A DNA stretch of 7,738 nucleotides, taken from assembly GCA_023396345.1 (NCBI GenBank), contig JAEWWO010000036.1, positions 1 through 7,738 on the forward strand. The letters run 5' to 3'. The notes beneath the pieces are model-generated. The model worked only from the letters and a program-made list of their open reading frames with translations, was not told the origin of the DNA and searched no databases. Origin of the DNA: Bacteroidota bacterium (lineage in GTDB: Bacteria; Bacteroidota; Bacteroidia; Chitinophagales; Chitinophagaceae). Made by a program: the position numbers and the translations under genes. Shown here one piece after another: positions 1 to 6,537 of this stretch (the stretch's first letter is position 1; the number at the start of each line of letters is the position of its first letter).

Positions 1-1
1 C

Positions 2-1822
2 TCCTCTACAAATGGTCCCGGTTCATTTGGAGCATCGGTTAATATTTCAAATTTAGAACAAAGTAAAGTTCCTTTTGCTCAGGTAAGTAATTCCTATGGA
101 TCGTATAATACCTGGAAACATACGGTACGTGCGGGTTCCGGCCTGTTAAAAGGTGGTTTTCAGTTTGATGCACGTATCTCAAAAATTAATTCAGACGGGT
201 ATATTCAACGTGCTGTTTCTGATTTAAAATCTTTACAATTTATTGCCGGCTGGACATCAACTGACGAAAACACTTCACTTAAATTTAATTTATTAACCGG
301 TAAAGAAAAAACAGGACAGGCATGGAACGGAATAGGAGTACTACTGGATGAAACCAATAATACCAACAACTTTAATTATGCTGATACATTAACCAAAATC
401 GGACGCAGAACAAATACTTTGGGATTAATGGAAAACGGAAAATACTATGATGATCAAACCGATAATTATCAGCAGGATTATTATCAGTTATTTTTAAATC
501 ATAAATTTAATTCCGTATGGTCGGCAAATGCCGGATTGTTTTATACAAGAGGAAGAGGCTACTACAACGAATATAAGATTGATGAAAGCTATGCTGATTA
601 TGGTTTACAGCCATTTGTAAAGTCTCCCGGAGAAGTACTGGATGAAACATCTTTGATAAGACAGTTGTGGCTGGATAATCATTATTACGGCGCTGTTTTC
701 TCCACTAATTACCGCACGGCAAAAACGGATGTGAATATCGGTGGTGCTTATTCACAGTATGATGGTGACCATTATGGTTTTGTAAAATGGGCAATGCATA
801 ATATACCCGCAGATTATAAATGGTATGATTTAACTGCCGATAAAAATGATTTTAATATTTATGCAAAATGGCAACAGGTTATCGCTGAAAATTTGCACAG
901 CTTTGTAGATTTGCAATACAGAAACGTACAATATAATTTGTATGGTTTTAGAAAAAGTCCGCAAATTGAATCTTTGAACACCTATCATTTTTTTAATCCT
1001 AAAGCGGGACTTAGTTATTACTTATTTCATAATAATGCAACAAGTAAGATATACGGCTCTTTTGCAGTTGCCAACAAAGAACCCAACAGAGACGATTTTG
1101 AAGCGAATGAAACAGAAAAACCATTGCATGAAACATTATACGACTATGAATTGGGCTATCAGTTATCTACGCCAAAAATAAATGCCGGAGCTAATTTCTA
1201 TTATATGGATTATAAGAATCAATTGGTACTCACAGGTGAAATAAATGATGTAGGAGCTTATGCAAGAACCAATGTTGATAAAAGTTTCAGAAGCGGTGTT
1301 GAACTTACTTTTAGTGCCCTTCCTGCAAGTTGGCTGCAATTTAATGCCAATGCCACTTTCAGCAGAAATAAAATACAATCGATTGCCTTGTATTATGATG
1401 ATTATGATAACGGAGGGCAGATACAGGAAACTATTGAAAATACAGATATAGCTTTTTCTCCCAACACAATAGCAGGAGCGAGTGTTACTTTTGAACCGTT
1501 TTTTCAGGTATCTGAAAAGAATAGATTTTATATAGATGTTTTAGGCAAACATGTGGGCAGGCAGTATCTTGATAACTCTTCCAATATCATGCGCAGCATT
1601 AATCCATATAATTTATTCGATGCAAGACTGCGTTATACGGTGAAACCCTCATGGATAAAGGAAATGAACCTTATTGTAATGCTGAATAATATTTTTAATA
1701 AAAAATATGAGAATAACGGCTATACTTTTTCTTACATGTATGGAAGCCGTTTGGTAACTGAAAATTATTATTATCCACAAGCAGGTTTTAACTGTAATAT
1801 TGGTATTACATTAAATTTCTAA
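2..1822 (+). CDS. TonB-dependent outer-membrane receptor, 5'-truncated by the window edge
   Basis: An outer-membrane beta-barrel for active, TonB-driven uptake of a large or scarce ligand; the substrate cannot be told from sequence. The reading frame is open from base 2, and about 606 residues are visible. The first visible residues read SSTNGPGSFGASVNI, the typical end of the plug domain (commonly STNGPGAFGAS in Bacteroidota receptors) just before the barrel begins. The signal peptide, TonB box and most of the plug therefore lie upstream of the window. The rest is rich in Tyr, Asn and aromatic residues in alternating strand-like patterns. The C-terminus has the classic last strands, with a YYYPQAGF motif and a final NIGITLNF ending in Phe, the outer-membrane insertion signal. 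The TTG at 419 is only an internal codon, because conserved receptor sequence precedes it in the same frame. It is separated from the next gene by a regulated promoter region, so it is probably not co-transcribed with the downstream genes. Confidence 0.93.
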   Translation, partial: SSTNGPGSFGASVNISNLEQSKVPFAQVSNSYGSYNTWKHTVRAGSGLLKGGFQFDARISKINSDGYIQRAVSDLKSLQFIAGWTSTDENTSLKFNLLTGKEKTGQAWNGIGVLLDETNNTNNFNYADTLTKIGRRTNTLGLMENGKYYDDQTDNYQQDYYQLFLNHKFNSVWSANAGLFYTRGRGYYNEYKIDESYADYGLQPFVKSPGEVLDETSLIRQLWLDNHYYGAVFSTNYRTAKTDVNIGGAYSQYDGDHYGFVKWAMHNIPADYKWYDLTADKNDFNIYAKWQQVIAENLHSFVDLQYRNVQYNLYGFRKSPQIESLNTYHFFNPKAGLSYYLFHNNATSKIYGSFAVANKEPNRDDFEANETEKPLHETLYDYELGYQLSTPKINAGANFYYMDYKNQLVLTGEINDVGAYARTNVDKSFRSGVELTFSALPASWLQFNANATFSRNKIQSIALYYDDYDNGGQIQETIENTDIAFSPNTIAGASVTFEPFFQVSEKNRFYIDVLGKHVGRQYLDNSSNIMRSINPYNLFDARLRYTVKPSWIKEMNLIVMLNNIFNKKYENNGYTFSYMYGSRLVTENYYYPQAGFNCNIGITLNF

Positions 1823-1827
1823 AAAAG

Positions 1828-1849
1828 TTTTTCTTCATCTTTTCTTCAT
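1828..1849 (+). promoter_or_regulatory. Tandem direct repeat, likely response-regulator operator (copy A)
   Basis: Two 11-base units lie head to tail, TTTTTCTTCAT (1828-1838) and CTTTTCTTCAT (1839-1849), identical at 10 of 11 positions. They share the core TTCTTCAT-N3-TTCTTCAT. An 11-base period, about one helical turn, is the standard spacing of half-sites for OmpR/PhoB-family regulators, and a regulator of that family is encoded at 3478-4149. The repeat sits where a -33 element would be expected for the -7 box at 1860-1867, which suggests direct activation. A second copy with the same geometry lies at 5501-5522. That this regulator binds here is inferred. Confidence 0.65.
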
Positions 1850-1859
1850 AATTGACAGA

Positions 1860-1867
1860 TAGTTTTG
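1860..1867 (+). promoter_or_regulatory. Bacteroidota-type -7 promoter element (TAnnTTTG), copy A
   Basis: TAGTTTTG matches the Bacteroidota primary-sigma -7 consensus TAnnTTTG exactly. It begins 10 bases after the direct repeat at 1828-1849. No TTG is found 19-21 bases upstream, where the -33 element normally lies; that place is taken by the repeat. Transcription would be expected to start a few bases downstream, near 1872. The promoter follows the receptor stop codon and faces the terminator at 2004-2037. Confidence 0.6.
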
Positions 1868-1871
1868 TGTT

Positions 1872-2037
1872 ATAAGGTATTAAAATTAATAGAAACAGAG
1901 TTTTGAAAAAGAAAAGACAAAAGGAAAACCAACGACGTAAGGGCTATAACCTGCTTTGGTAATATATGTTCGCAAACTACCCTAAAAGCTCAGAACACAT
2001 ATGGAATTGCCTGTATAAAAGCAGGCAATTCTTTTTT
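1872..2037 (+). ncRNA. Candidate small RNA or attenuated leader transcript
   Basis: This is the interval between a putative regulated promoter (-7 box 1860-1867) and a strong intrinsic terminator (2004-2037), giving a transcript of about 165 nucleotides. It contains no convincing coding sequence. The first part is A-rich and single-strand-like (about 1871-1928). The middle is more mixed and may fold weakly, for example ACCAA (1928-1932) with TTGGT (1956-1960) enclosing AGG/CCT. I do not recognise it as a known RNA family. It could be a free small RNA, or the leader of the operon starting at 2169 with the terminator acting as an attenuator. The start is estimated from promoter spacing, not observed. 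Confidence 0.4.
2004..2037 (+). terminator. Intrinsic terminator, perfect 10-bp stem
   Basis: GAATTGCCTG (2004-2013) pairs perfectly with CAGGCAATTC (2022-2031) across an 8-base loop, followed directly by six T residues (2032-2037). It lies 182 bases after the TonB-receptor stop codon, so it more likely ends the transcript started near 1872, though it could also stop read-through from the receptor. The stem is symmetrical but the T run favours the + strand. Confidence 0.85.
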
Positions 2038-2079
2038 GAAAAAATACAGATGTAGTTCAGGATTTTAATAGAACAGCCT

Positions 2080-2087
2080 TACCTTTG
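2080..2087 (+). promoter_or_regulatory. Bacteroidota-type -7 element upstream of the 2169 operon
   Basis: TACCTTTG matches TAnnTTTG exactly and lies after the terminator ending at 2037 and 82 bases before the ATG at 2169. A weak TTC at 2056-2058 is at about the right distance for a -33 element. No TTCTTCAT repeat is present, so this looks like a constitutive or separately controlled promoter for the cationic protein, barrel and two-component genes. The predicted start near 2092 would leave an untranslated leader of about 77 bases, in which I see no strong structure. Confidence 0.5.
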
Positions 2088-2168
2088 ATTGTACAACAGA
2101 ATTGAGCTACAGAAGTTTAATTATATAATTTAGTAAAATACGGTTTTATAAACGTACCAATTATTGTA

Positions 2169-2495
2169 ATGAAGTTTTTTTTGAAATATTGTCTGATTAT
2201 TTTATTTGCTATCTCTGCGGAAAACATTCTTGCAGGCAATATCAGTACGTCTATATCTGAATATCATTTTGCACTCGATTCAATTCCTCCTCAAAAAACA
2301 CCTCAATCTAATAAAGATAACAACAACAAAGGAAAGGTTACTCCGCCCAAAGGGCAGGGGAAAAGTCAGGGAAAAGCAAAGGTTAAAGTAGTGCCTGCTG
2401 CTAAAAATAAACCTACACCGGTACGTGTAGGACAACCTGTAAAAGCCAAACCTGTAAAAGTTGTTAAGCCTAAGGTTGGGAAAGGAATAAAGTAG
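2169..2495 (+). CDS. Small secreted lysine-rich, low-complexity protein
   Basis: A 108-residue protein that I do not recognise as a named family. Residues 1-23 form a typical signal peptide (MKFFLK, then a hydrophobic run YCLIILFAISA, with cleavage probably near ILAG), so it is probably exported to the periplasm or cell surface. No lipobox cysteine is present. From residue 41 to the end the composition is extreme: 18 Lys and 1 Arg against a single Asp. The text is repeat-like, built of GKG, KVK and VKAKPVKVVKPK units with Pro, and probably unstructured. Such a polycation could bind polyanionic polymers such as lipopolysaccharide, nucleic acid or acidic polysaccharide, but that is speculation. 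It ends 3 bases before the start of the barrel gene at 2499, so the two are probably translated together. Intact reading frame, signal peptide and operon position support a real gene; composition alone could mislead. Confidence 0.75.
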   Translation: MKFFLKYCLIILFAISAENILAGNISTSISEYHFALDSIPPQKTPQSNKDNNNKGKVTPPKGQGKSQGKAKVKVVPAAKNKPTPVRVGQPVKAKPVKVVKPKVGKGIK

Positions 2496-2498
2496 CAA

Positions 2499-3443
2499 AT
2501 GATAAAATTTTACAGAGTTAATCTATATCCTATAATAATATTGATGTTCTTATTGTGGACGGCTCCATCATATAATGCTTTTGCTCAATCAACCGATTCT
2601 CTTCAGGAACTTTTGTCCTCAACCGATACAACTATTTCTGCGGATACTACAGCAGTGCAGAATACAGAAGAGAAAACAACTTTTACGTTGGGTGTATTGT
2701 ACAGTAATAACGTAAATTATTATGGTCAGGTTGCAGCAGAAAAAATGCCTTATGTAGCTCTGGCGGGTTCAGTAAGATTTCCGCATGGATTCTATATTAC
2801 AGGCTTAGCATATAAATTATTTAATGATAGCCTGGCAGTATCTGCTTTTGGTTTGGGTGCAGGATATGAATTTGATATAGCCAAAAATCTTACAGGTGAT
2901 GTAAGTTATCATCATACTTTTTTTCCGAAAAATTCTCCGTTTATACAGGCATCCAGTCCGGGTTTAATAAGTGCTGTGATTAATTATGGGCATCTGTTTT
3001 CAACATCACTTACTGCTGATTATGCTTTCGGAAAACAAAGCGATTATTTTTTCACCTTAGGCAACTCCAAAGGATTTGATATTTATATGCCCGACAATAA
3101 ATCTATATTTACAGTTACACCCGGCATTGATATTATTGCCGGCACGCAGCAGTATTATGAAACTTATATTACAGAAAGAAAAAATAATGGCAAAGGCATC
3201 GGAAGCGGTAACAATCCCGGTAAAGGAAATCCTAATCCAAATTCCGGAACTACTGTAGAAGAAAGATCTTTCAGTAAGTTTGGTTTAATGTCGTATAATT
3301 TTAAATTACCCATATCTTTCAGCAGAGCAAATTATCTGGCTGAAATTGAGTATCAGTTTTCTCTGCTGGCAAAAAATGCAGTTTTAGAAGGCTTGTCTGA
3401 TAATCATTCTTTTGTTACACTAAGTTTTTATTATCAGTTTTAA
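2499..3443 (+). CDS. Predicted outer-membrane beta-barrel protein with Gly/Asn/Pro/Lys-rich loop
   Basis: A 314-residue envelope protein, family not recognised. Residues 1-29 are a signal peptide (basic start, hydrophobic core IIILMFLLW, cleavage site AFA before Gln30). Residues 30-60 are a Ser/Thr/Asp-rich linker. From about residue 61 there are alternating aromatic and polar strands (TFTLGVLYSN, VALAGSVRF, GFYITGLAYKLF, AFGLGAGYEF), and the protein ends in FVTLSFYYQF with a terminal Phe, the signature of an outer-membrane barrel. Residues 226-255 are an unusual low-complexity insert (GKGIGSGNNPGKGNPNPNSG) between two strands, most easily read as a long exposed loop. The GKG units echo the lysine/glycine-rich tail of the protein encoded just upstream. 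The gene lies 3 bases after that gene and 34 bases before the response regulator, so one operon is likely. It may be a sensor partner, porin-like barrel or structural protein; the sequence does not decide. Confidence 0.8.
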   Translation: MIKFYRVNLYPIIILMFLLWTAPSYNAFAQSTDSLQELLSSTDTTISADTTAVQNTEEKTTFTLGVLYSNNVNYYGQVAAEKMPYVALAGSVRFPHGFYITGLAYKLFNDSLAVSAFGLGAGYEFDIAKNLTGDVSYHHTFFPKNSPFIQASSPGLISAVINYGHLFSTSLTADYAFGKQSDYFFTLGNSKGFDIYMPDNKSIFTVTPGIDIIAGTQQYYETYITERKNNGKGIGSGNNPGKGNPNPNSGTTVEERSFSKFGLMSYNFKLPISFSRANYLAEIEYQFSLLAKNAVLEGLSDNHSFVTLSFYYQF

Positions 3444-3477
3444 GCGATAGTTAATAAATGATATAAATATTTTGCAA

Positions 3478-4149
3478 ATGAAAGTATTAATAGTTGAAGA
3501 TGAAAAAGCGCTGGCAGCAGAAGTAGAAGCATTTTTAAACAAGACTTACATTTGTGAAACTGCGTACAACGCCGCAGAAGCGTTGAATAAGTGTGATGTA
3601 AATGAATATGATTTTATTTTGATTGATATTGGTTTGCCTGATAAAGACGGATTTTATCTGTTGCAGGAAATAAGAAAAGATCACAAAGAAGTGATCGTAA
3701 TTATTCTTACTGCAAGGGGAAATATAGAAGACAGAATAAAGGGACTGGATTTAGGTGCGGATGATTATCTGCCCAAACCTTTTTCTATGCTGGAGCTGCA
3801 ATCCAGAATGCAGGCTATTCTGCGAAGAAAATACAGAGTGGAAGATACCCGGACAGAAATAAATGATTTTATAATTGATTCTAAATTTCGTCAGGTATTT
3901 TATAAAGATCAGGAAATTGATTTGTCAAGAAAAGAATTTGATTTGCTGAATTACTTATTATTGCATAAAAACAGACCTTTGACACGCATGCAACTAAGCG
4001 ATCATTTATGGGGAGACAATGCTGATGACAGCGCAGATTCAAATTATATTGATGTGCACATAAAGAATATCAGAAAAAAACTTTCAGCTCATGGTTCTGC
4101 TGACTGGATAGAAACCGTAAGAGGCGTAGGTTATAAAGTAAAAAAATAA
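3478..4149 (+). CDS. OmpR/PhoB-family two-component response regulator
   Basis: A 223-residue DNA-binding regulator, cytoplasmic, switched by phosphorylation from the kinase encoded next to it. The N-terminal receiver domain (residues 1-115) has every key residue: the acidic pair E7-D8, phosphoacceptor D50 (FILID, then IGLPDKDG), T78 (IILTAR) and K100 (DDYLPKPF). The C-terminal winged-helix domain (about 128-223) shows the usual order: LSRKEFDLLNYLLLHKNRPLTR, LWGD, the recognition-helix stretch SNYIDVHIKNIRKKL, and the terminal hairpin IETVRGVGYKVKK. Length is normal for the family. I place the start at the ATG of 3478 (MKVLIVEDE); the TTG two codons earlier is in frame but would add residues before the conserved first strand. 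The kinase gene follows after 2 bases. Proteins of this family bind tandem repeats of 11-base period, and two such sites lie nearby at 1828-1849 and 5501-5522. Confidence 0.96.
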   Translation: MKVLIVEDEKALAAEVEAFLNKTYICETAYNAAEALNKCDVNEYDFILIDIGLPDKDGFYLLQEIRKDHKEVIVIILTARGNIEDRIKGLDLGADDYLPKPFSMLELQSRMQAILRRKYRVEDTRTEINDFIIDSKFRQVFYKDQEIDLSRKEFDLLNYLLLHKNRPLTRMQLSDHLWGDNADDSADSNYIDVHIKNIRKKLSAHGSADWIETVRGVGYKVKK

Positions 4150-4151
4150 GA

Positions 4152-5474
4152 TTGAAACTTCGTACTAAATTAATATTATTTTCAGCACTTACTTCGCTGG
4201 CGATTGTGATACTTTTTGTATTGCTGGTGCCTTCGCTGATGAGCGATATAGCTTTTAGAAATACCAACAATGCGCTTGCATCTCAAAAAGATAAGGTACT
4301 GAAAGAAATAAATCAAAATGGAATAGCGTATTATCTTGAAGGAGAAGAACAGTACGGAAGTTACACCATGCTGAAAGATGAATATATCTCCATAGTGCCC
4401 AGCGACAGTGTGTTTGCTGGCGATAAGTATGAAACATCTGAACGTGCTTTTATTGACGGAGATACGATTAATTACCGTATTCTCCGACATACATTTTCTT
4501 CGGAAGGGGATAATTACATGCTGGAAGTTGCCAAGAAAATTTCTTCTATCAATCAGGACAGTCGCGATTTACAGAAAGCAGCCACATTAATATTGGGCTT
4601 GCTGATTATGATTACACTACTTACTAATTTTTTATATACAGGTTTTGTTTTAAAACCATTCAATACCATTATTGAGCAGAAATTAAAAAACAGAAAATTT
4701 CCTTTTAAGGAGAATATATTTCCGGTTAAAACTTCAACCCACGATTTTAAATATCTTGATAATTCAGTAGGAGAGTTGATGTCGCATATCAATTATGCTT
4801 TTGATAAAGAAAGAGAGTTTACCTCTAATGCATCTCATGAATTGATGACGCCCATCAGCATCATGCACAGCAAAATTGAAAACATGATGATTGATGAATC
4901 ATTGACAGATGCACAGTATTTAAAGCTCGAAGAATTAATGATGACGTTGCGCAGGCTCAGAAAAATTGTTCATTCCTTATTATTAATTTCACGTATAGAA
5001 AACGAACAGTATATAAGAGAAGATATTATTAAAACTTTTGAAATTATTGATGAAGTGGTTGATGAGCTTTCTCACAGAATCAGCACTGAAAAAATTACAT
5101 TAAATACAGATGTTAATAAAGAGATAGTGATAAGTAAAATGAACAGAGATCTTATCTTTCAGCTCTTTTATAATCTTATTAATAATGCCATCAAATACAA
5201 TCAGCGCAACGGTTCTATTTTTATCACTGATGAAGTAAAAGAAAACGCCCATTACACAGTATTTATAAGAGATACGGGACTTGGCATTCCTGAAGAGAAA
5301 ATGAAAGACGTATTTAATCGTTTTAGCAAAGCACACAAAAACAAAGAAGGGTACGGACTTGGTTTATCTATTGTACAATCCATAGCACAATATCATAATA
5401 TAGATATTAAGATACAATCAAAAGAAAACGAAGGCACGCTCATTAGTGTAATCTTTCCTTACTCTACATCTTAG
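4152..5474 (+). CDS. Membrane sensor histidine kinase (HisKA/HATPase), TTG start
   Basis: The partner kinase of the response regulator, 440 residues. Transmembrane helix 1 is about residues 7-30, a periplasmic sensing region of about 110 residues follows (31-140), and helix 2 is about 143-167. After a cytoplasmic linker (about 168-220, weak as a HAMP domain) comes the dimerisation/phosphotransfer H-box FTSNASHELMTPIS with phosphorylatable H229. The usual Arg of HELRTP is Met (M232). The ATP-binding domain shows the N-box NLINNAIKYN (N345), the G1 box DTGLGIP (D374) and the G2 box GYGLGLSIV (400-408). All catalytic motifs are complete. The start must be the TTG at 4152: an in-frame stop lies just upstream (4134-4136) and the first in-frame ATG is at residue 30, past the first helix. 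The 2-base gap from the regulator stop suggests coupled translation. The signal sensed is unknown; the periplasmic region matches nothing I recognise. Confidence 0.95.
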   Translation: MKLRTKLILFSALTSLAIVILFVLLVPSLMSDIAFRNTNNALASQKDKVLKEINQNGIAYYLEGEEQYGSYTMLKDEYISIVPSDSVFAGDKYETSERAFIDGDTINYRILRHTFSSEGDNYMLEVAKKISSINQDSRDLQKAATLILGLLIMITLLTNFLYTGFVLKPFNTIIEQKLKNRKFPFKENIFPVKTSTHDFKYLDNSVGELMSHINYAFDKEREFTSNASHELMTPISIMHSKIENMMIDESLTDAQYLKLEELMMTLRRLRKIVHSLLLISRIENEQYIREDIIKTFEIIDEVVDELSHRISTEKITLNTDVNKEIVISKMNRDLIFQLFYNLINNAIKYNQRNGSIFITDEVKENAHYTVFIRDTGLGIPEEKMKDVFNRFSKAHKNKEGYGLGLSIVQSIAQYHNIDIKIQSKENEGTLISVIFPYSTS

Positions 5475-5500
5475 AAAAATATTAAAAAAATAATACAGTT

Positions 5501-5522
5501 TATTTCTTCATAATTTCTTCAT
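5501..5522 (+). promoter_or_regulatory. Tandem direct repeat, likely response-regulator operator (copy B)
   Basis: Two 11-base units, TATTTCTTCAT (5501-5511) and AATTTCTTCAT (5512-5522), differ at one position and share the core TTCTTCAT-N3-TTCTTCAT with the site at 1828-1849. The repeat lies between the kinase stop codon and the lipoprotein gene, upstream of a -7-like TTTG whose last base is 18 bases past the repeat, exactly as in copy A. Binding by the neighbouring OmpR/PhoB-type regulator is an inference from period, placement and family. Confidence 0.68.
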
Positions 5523-5532
5523 GTTGGCGTAG

Positions 5533-5540
5533 GAAGTTTG
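5533..5540 (+). promoter_or_regulatory. Degenerate -7 promoter element, copy B
   Basis: GAAGTTTG keeps the TTTG of the Bacteroidota TAnnTTTG element but has GA in place of TA. It occupies exactly the same position relative to the direct repeat as TAGTTTTG at 1860-1867. A weak -7 element without a -33 element is what an activator-dependent promoter would look like. Transcription would begin near 5545, leaving an A-rich leader of about 33 bases before the ATG at 5578. Confidence 0.5.
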
Positions 5541-5577
5541 TAATAACAAATTTAAAAACTAATAAATACTACTAAAA

Positions 5578-6402
5578 ATGAAGAAACTATTTTTATTTGT
5601 ATCTGCTGCAGGGCTACTGGCATTAGGCTCCTGCTCAAAAAGCAATACTACCAACGAAAACGGTCCGGCAAAAGTTCAGTTTATTTTAACGGATGCGCCC
5701 GCCGATTACAATGCTATTAATCTTGATATTAAAGAAGTAAAAATCAACACCGGAGCAGTAGATACGGAAACAAGTTGGGTAACTTATCCTGTGTCAAATT
5801 ATTTTTCAGCACCTGTAAATGTACTGAAATATAAAAACGGAAACCACGTAGTAATGGGTGAACCTTTAGCTTTACCTGCCGGACATATTTCTCAATTGAG
5901 ATTAGTTTTAGGAGATAACAATACGGTGGTTGTTGACGGTGTTACGCACGATTTAACTACTCCTTCTGCTCAACAAAGCGGTTACAAAGTTAAGTTCAAC
6001 GAAACATTAGATCCTGATGGTGTTTACAGAATCTGGTTAGATTTTGATGCTGCACGTTCTGTTGTAAAAACCGGGAATGGTAAATACATTTTAAAACCTG
6101 TAGTAAATGCAGTTACTGAGAGAGCAAGCTTTGGCGCTATCAATGGTTTTGTGCTTCCGGCAGATGCTAAAACCACTGTGTATGCATTAAGAGGAACCGA
6201 TACTGTAGCCAGCGCTATTCCTGAAATTGCGGGCAGTCAGTATGGTCTGGGATATTTCAGATTTATCAATTTAGAAGCTGGTTCCTATAACTTGGTTATG
6301 GATGCTGATAACACAACTGGTTACAGAGATACAACAGTATCAGCCGTAACTGTTGAAACAGGAAAAGTAAACAGCTTAGGAACTTTTACTTTAGTGAAAT
6401 AA
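5578..6402 (+). CDS. DUF4382 domain lipoprotein with C-terminal Cna-B-like domain
   Basis: A 274-residue exported lipoprotein. The N-terminus MKKLFLFVSAAGLLALGSC is a lipoprotein signal with the acylated cysteine at residue 19, followed by SKSNTTNENG, a flexible tether. Residues about 32-178 fit DUF4382: the opening VQFILTDAPADYNAINLDIKEVKI and the closing KYILKPVVNAV are characteristic of that family, whose function is not known. Residues about 186-272 (FGAINGFVLPADAKTTVYAL ... GSYNLVMDA ... VETGKVNSLGTFTL) look like a small beta-sandwich of the Cna-B/carboxypeptidase-regulatory kind, common in surface proteins. It is probably anchored in the outer membrane. It stands after the two-component genes behind its own repeat-containing promoter and is followed by a strong terminator, so it looks like a single-gene target of the adjacent regulator. 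Confidence 0.9.
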   Translation: MKKLFLFVSAAGLLALGSCSKSNTTNENGPAKVQFILTDAPADYNAINLDIKEVKINTGAVDTETSWVTYPVSNYFSAPVNVLKYKNGNHVVMGEPLALPAGHISQLRLVLGDNNTVVVDGVTHDLTTPSAQQSGYKVKFNETLDPDGVYRIWLDFDAARSVVKTGNGKYILKPVVNAVTERASFGAINGFVLPADAKTTVYALRGTDTVASAIPEIAGSQYGLGYFRFINLEAGSYNLVMDADNTTGYRDTTVSAVTVETGKVNSLGTFTLVK

Positions 6403-6430
6403 GCATATAGAATAATTCAATCATATCCTT

Positions 6431-6467
6431 AAAGAGTCGCATTCTAAAAAATGTGACTCTTTTTTTT
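6431..6467 (+). terminator. Intrinsic terminator of the lipoprotein gene
   Basis: AAAGAGTCGCATT (6431-6443) pairs with AATGTGACTCTTT (6450-6462) across the six-base loop CTAAAA, with one G-U pair in the stem, and T residues run on to 6467. It starts 28 bases after the lipoprotein stop codon and separates it from the operon at 6538. Confidence 0.88.
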
Positions 6468-6503
6468 GAAGTATAATTAAGCATATTTCACTCATTAATA
6501 GAT

Positions 6504-6511
6504 TACATTTG
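6504..6511 (+). promoter_or_regulatory. Bacteroidota-type -7 element for the 6538-7425 operon
   Basis: TACATTTG matches TAnnTTTG exactly. It lies after the terminator ending at 6467 and 26 bases before the ATG at 6538. I see no clear TTG at the -33 distance and no TTCTTCAT repeat, so it is likely outside the two-component regulon. Confidence 0.5.
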
Positions 6512-6537
6512 TTCTTATAAAATGAATAGCATCTATT

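Noticed and set aside
419..421. TTG as the start of the TonB receptor
   Set aside because: The same frame is open back to base 2 and encodes the conserved end of the plug domain, so the gene is truncated by the window, not started here.
1163..1378. Minus-strand open frame inside the TonB receptor, and similar overlapping frames at 2280-2498, 4182-4490 and 4553-4792
   Set aside because: They lie opposite genes with strong family motifs, have low-quality composition and no promoter or conserved domain, so they are shadows of the real genes.
1928..1992. Resemblance to part of a tmRNA (short stretches like AACGACG and TAACCTGCTT)
   Set aside because: The similarity is limited to short words. 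There is no tRNA-like acceptor end, no T-loop with CCA and the interval is far too short for a tmRNA.
1966..2055. Short reading frame of 29 codons beginning with ATG inside the candidate RNA
   Set aside because: It runs straight through the terminator stem and T run, has no ribosome-binding context and a composition with no recognisable signal.
3472..3474. TTG as the start of the response regulator
   Set aside because: The ATG at 3478 gives the canonical receiver-domain start MKVLIVEDE; the two extra residues are not supported.
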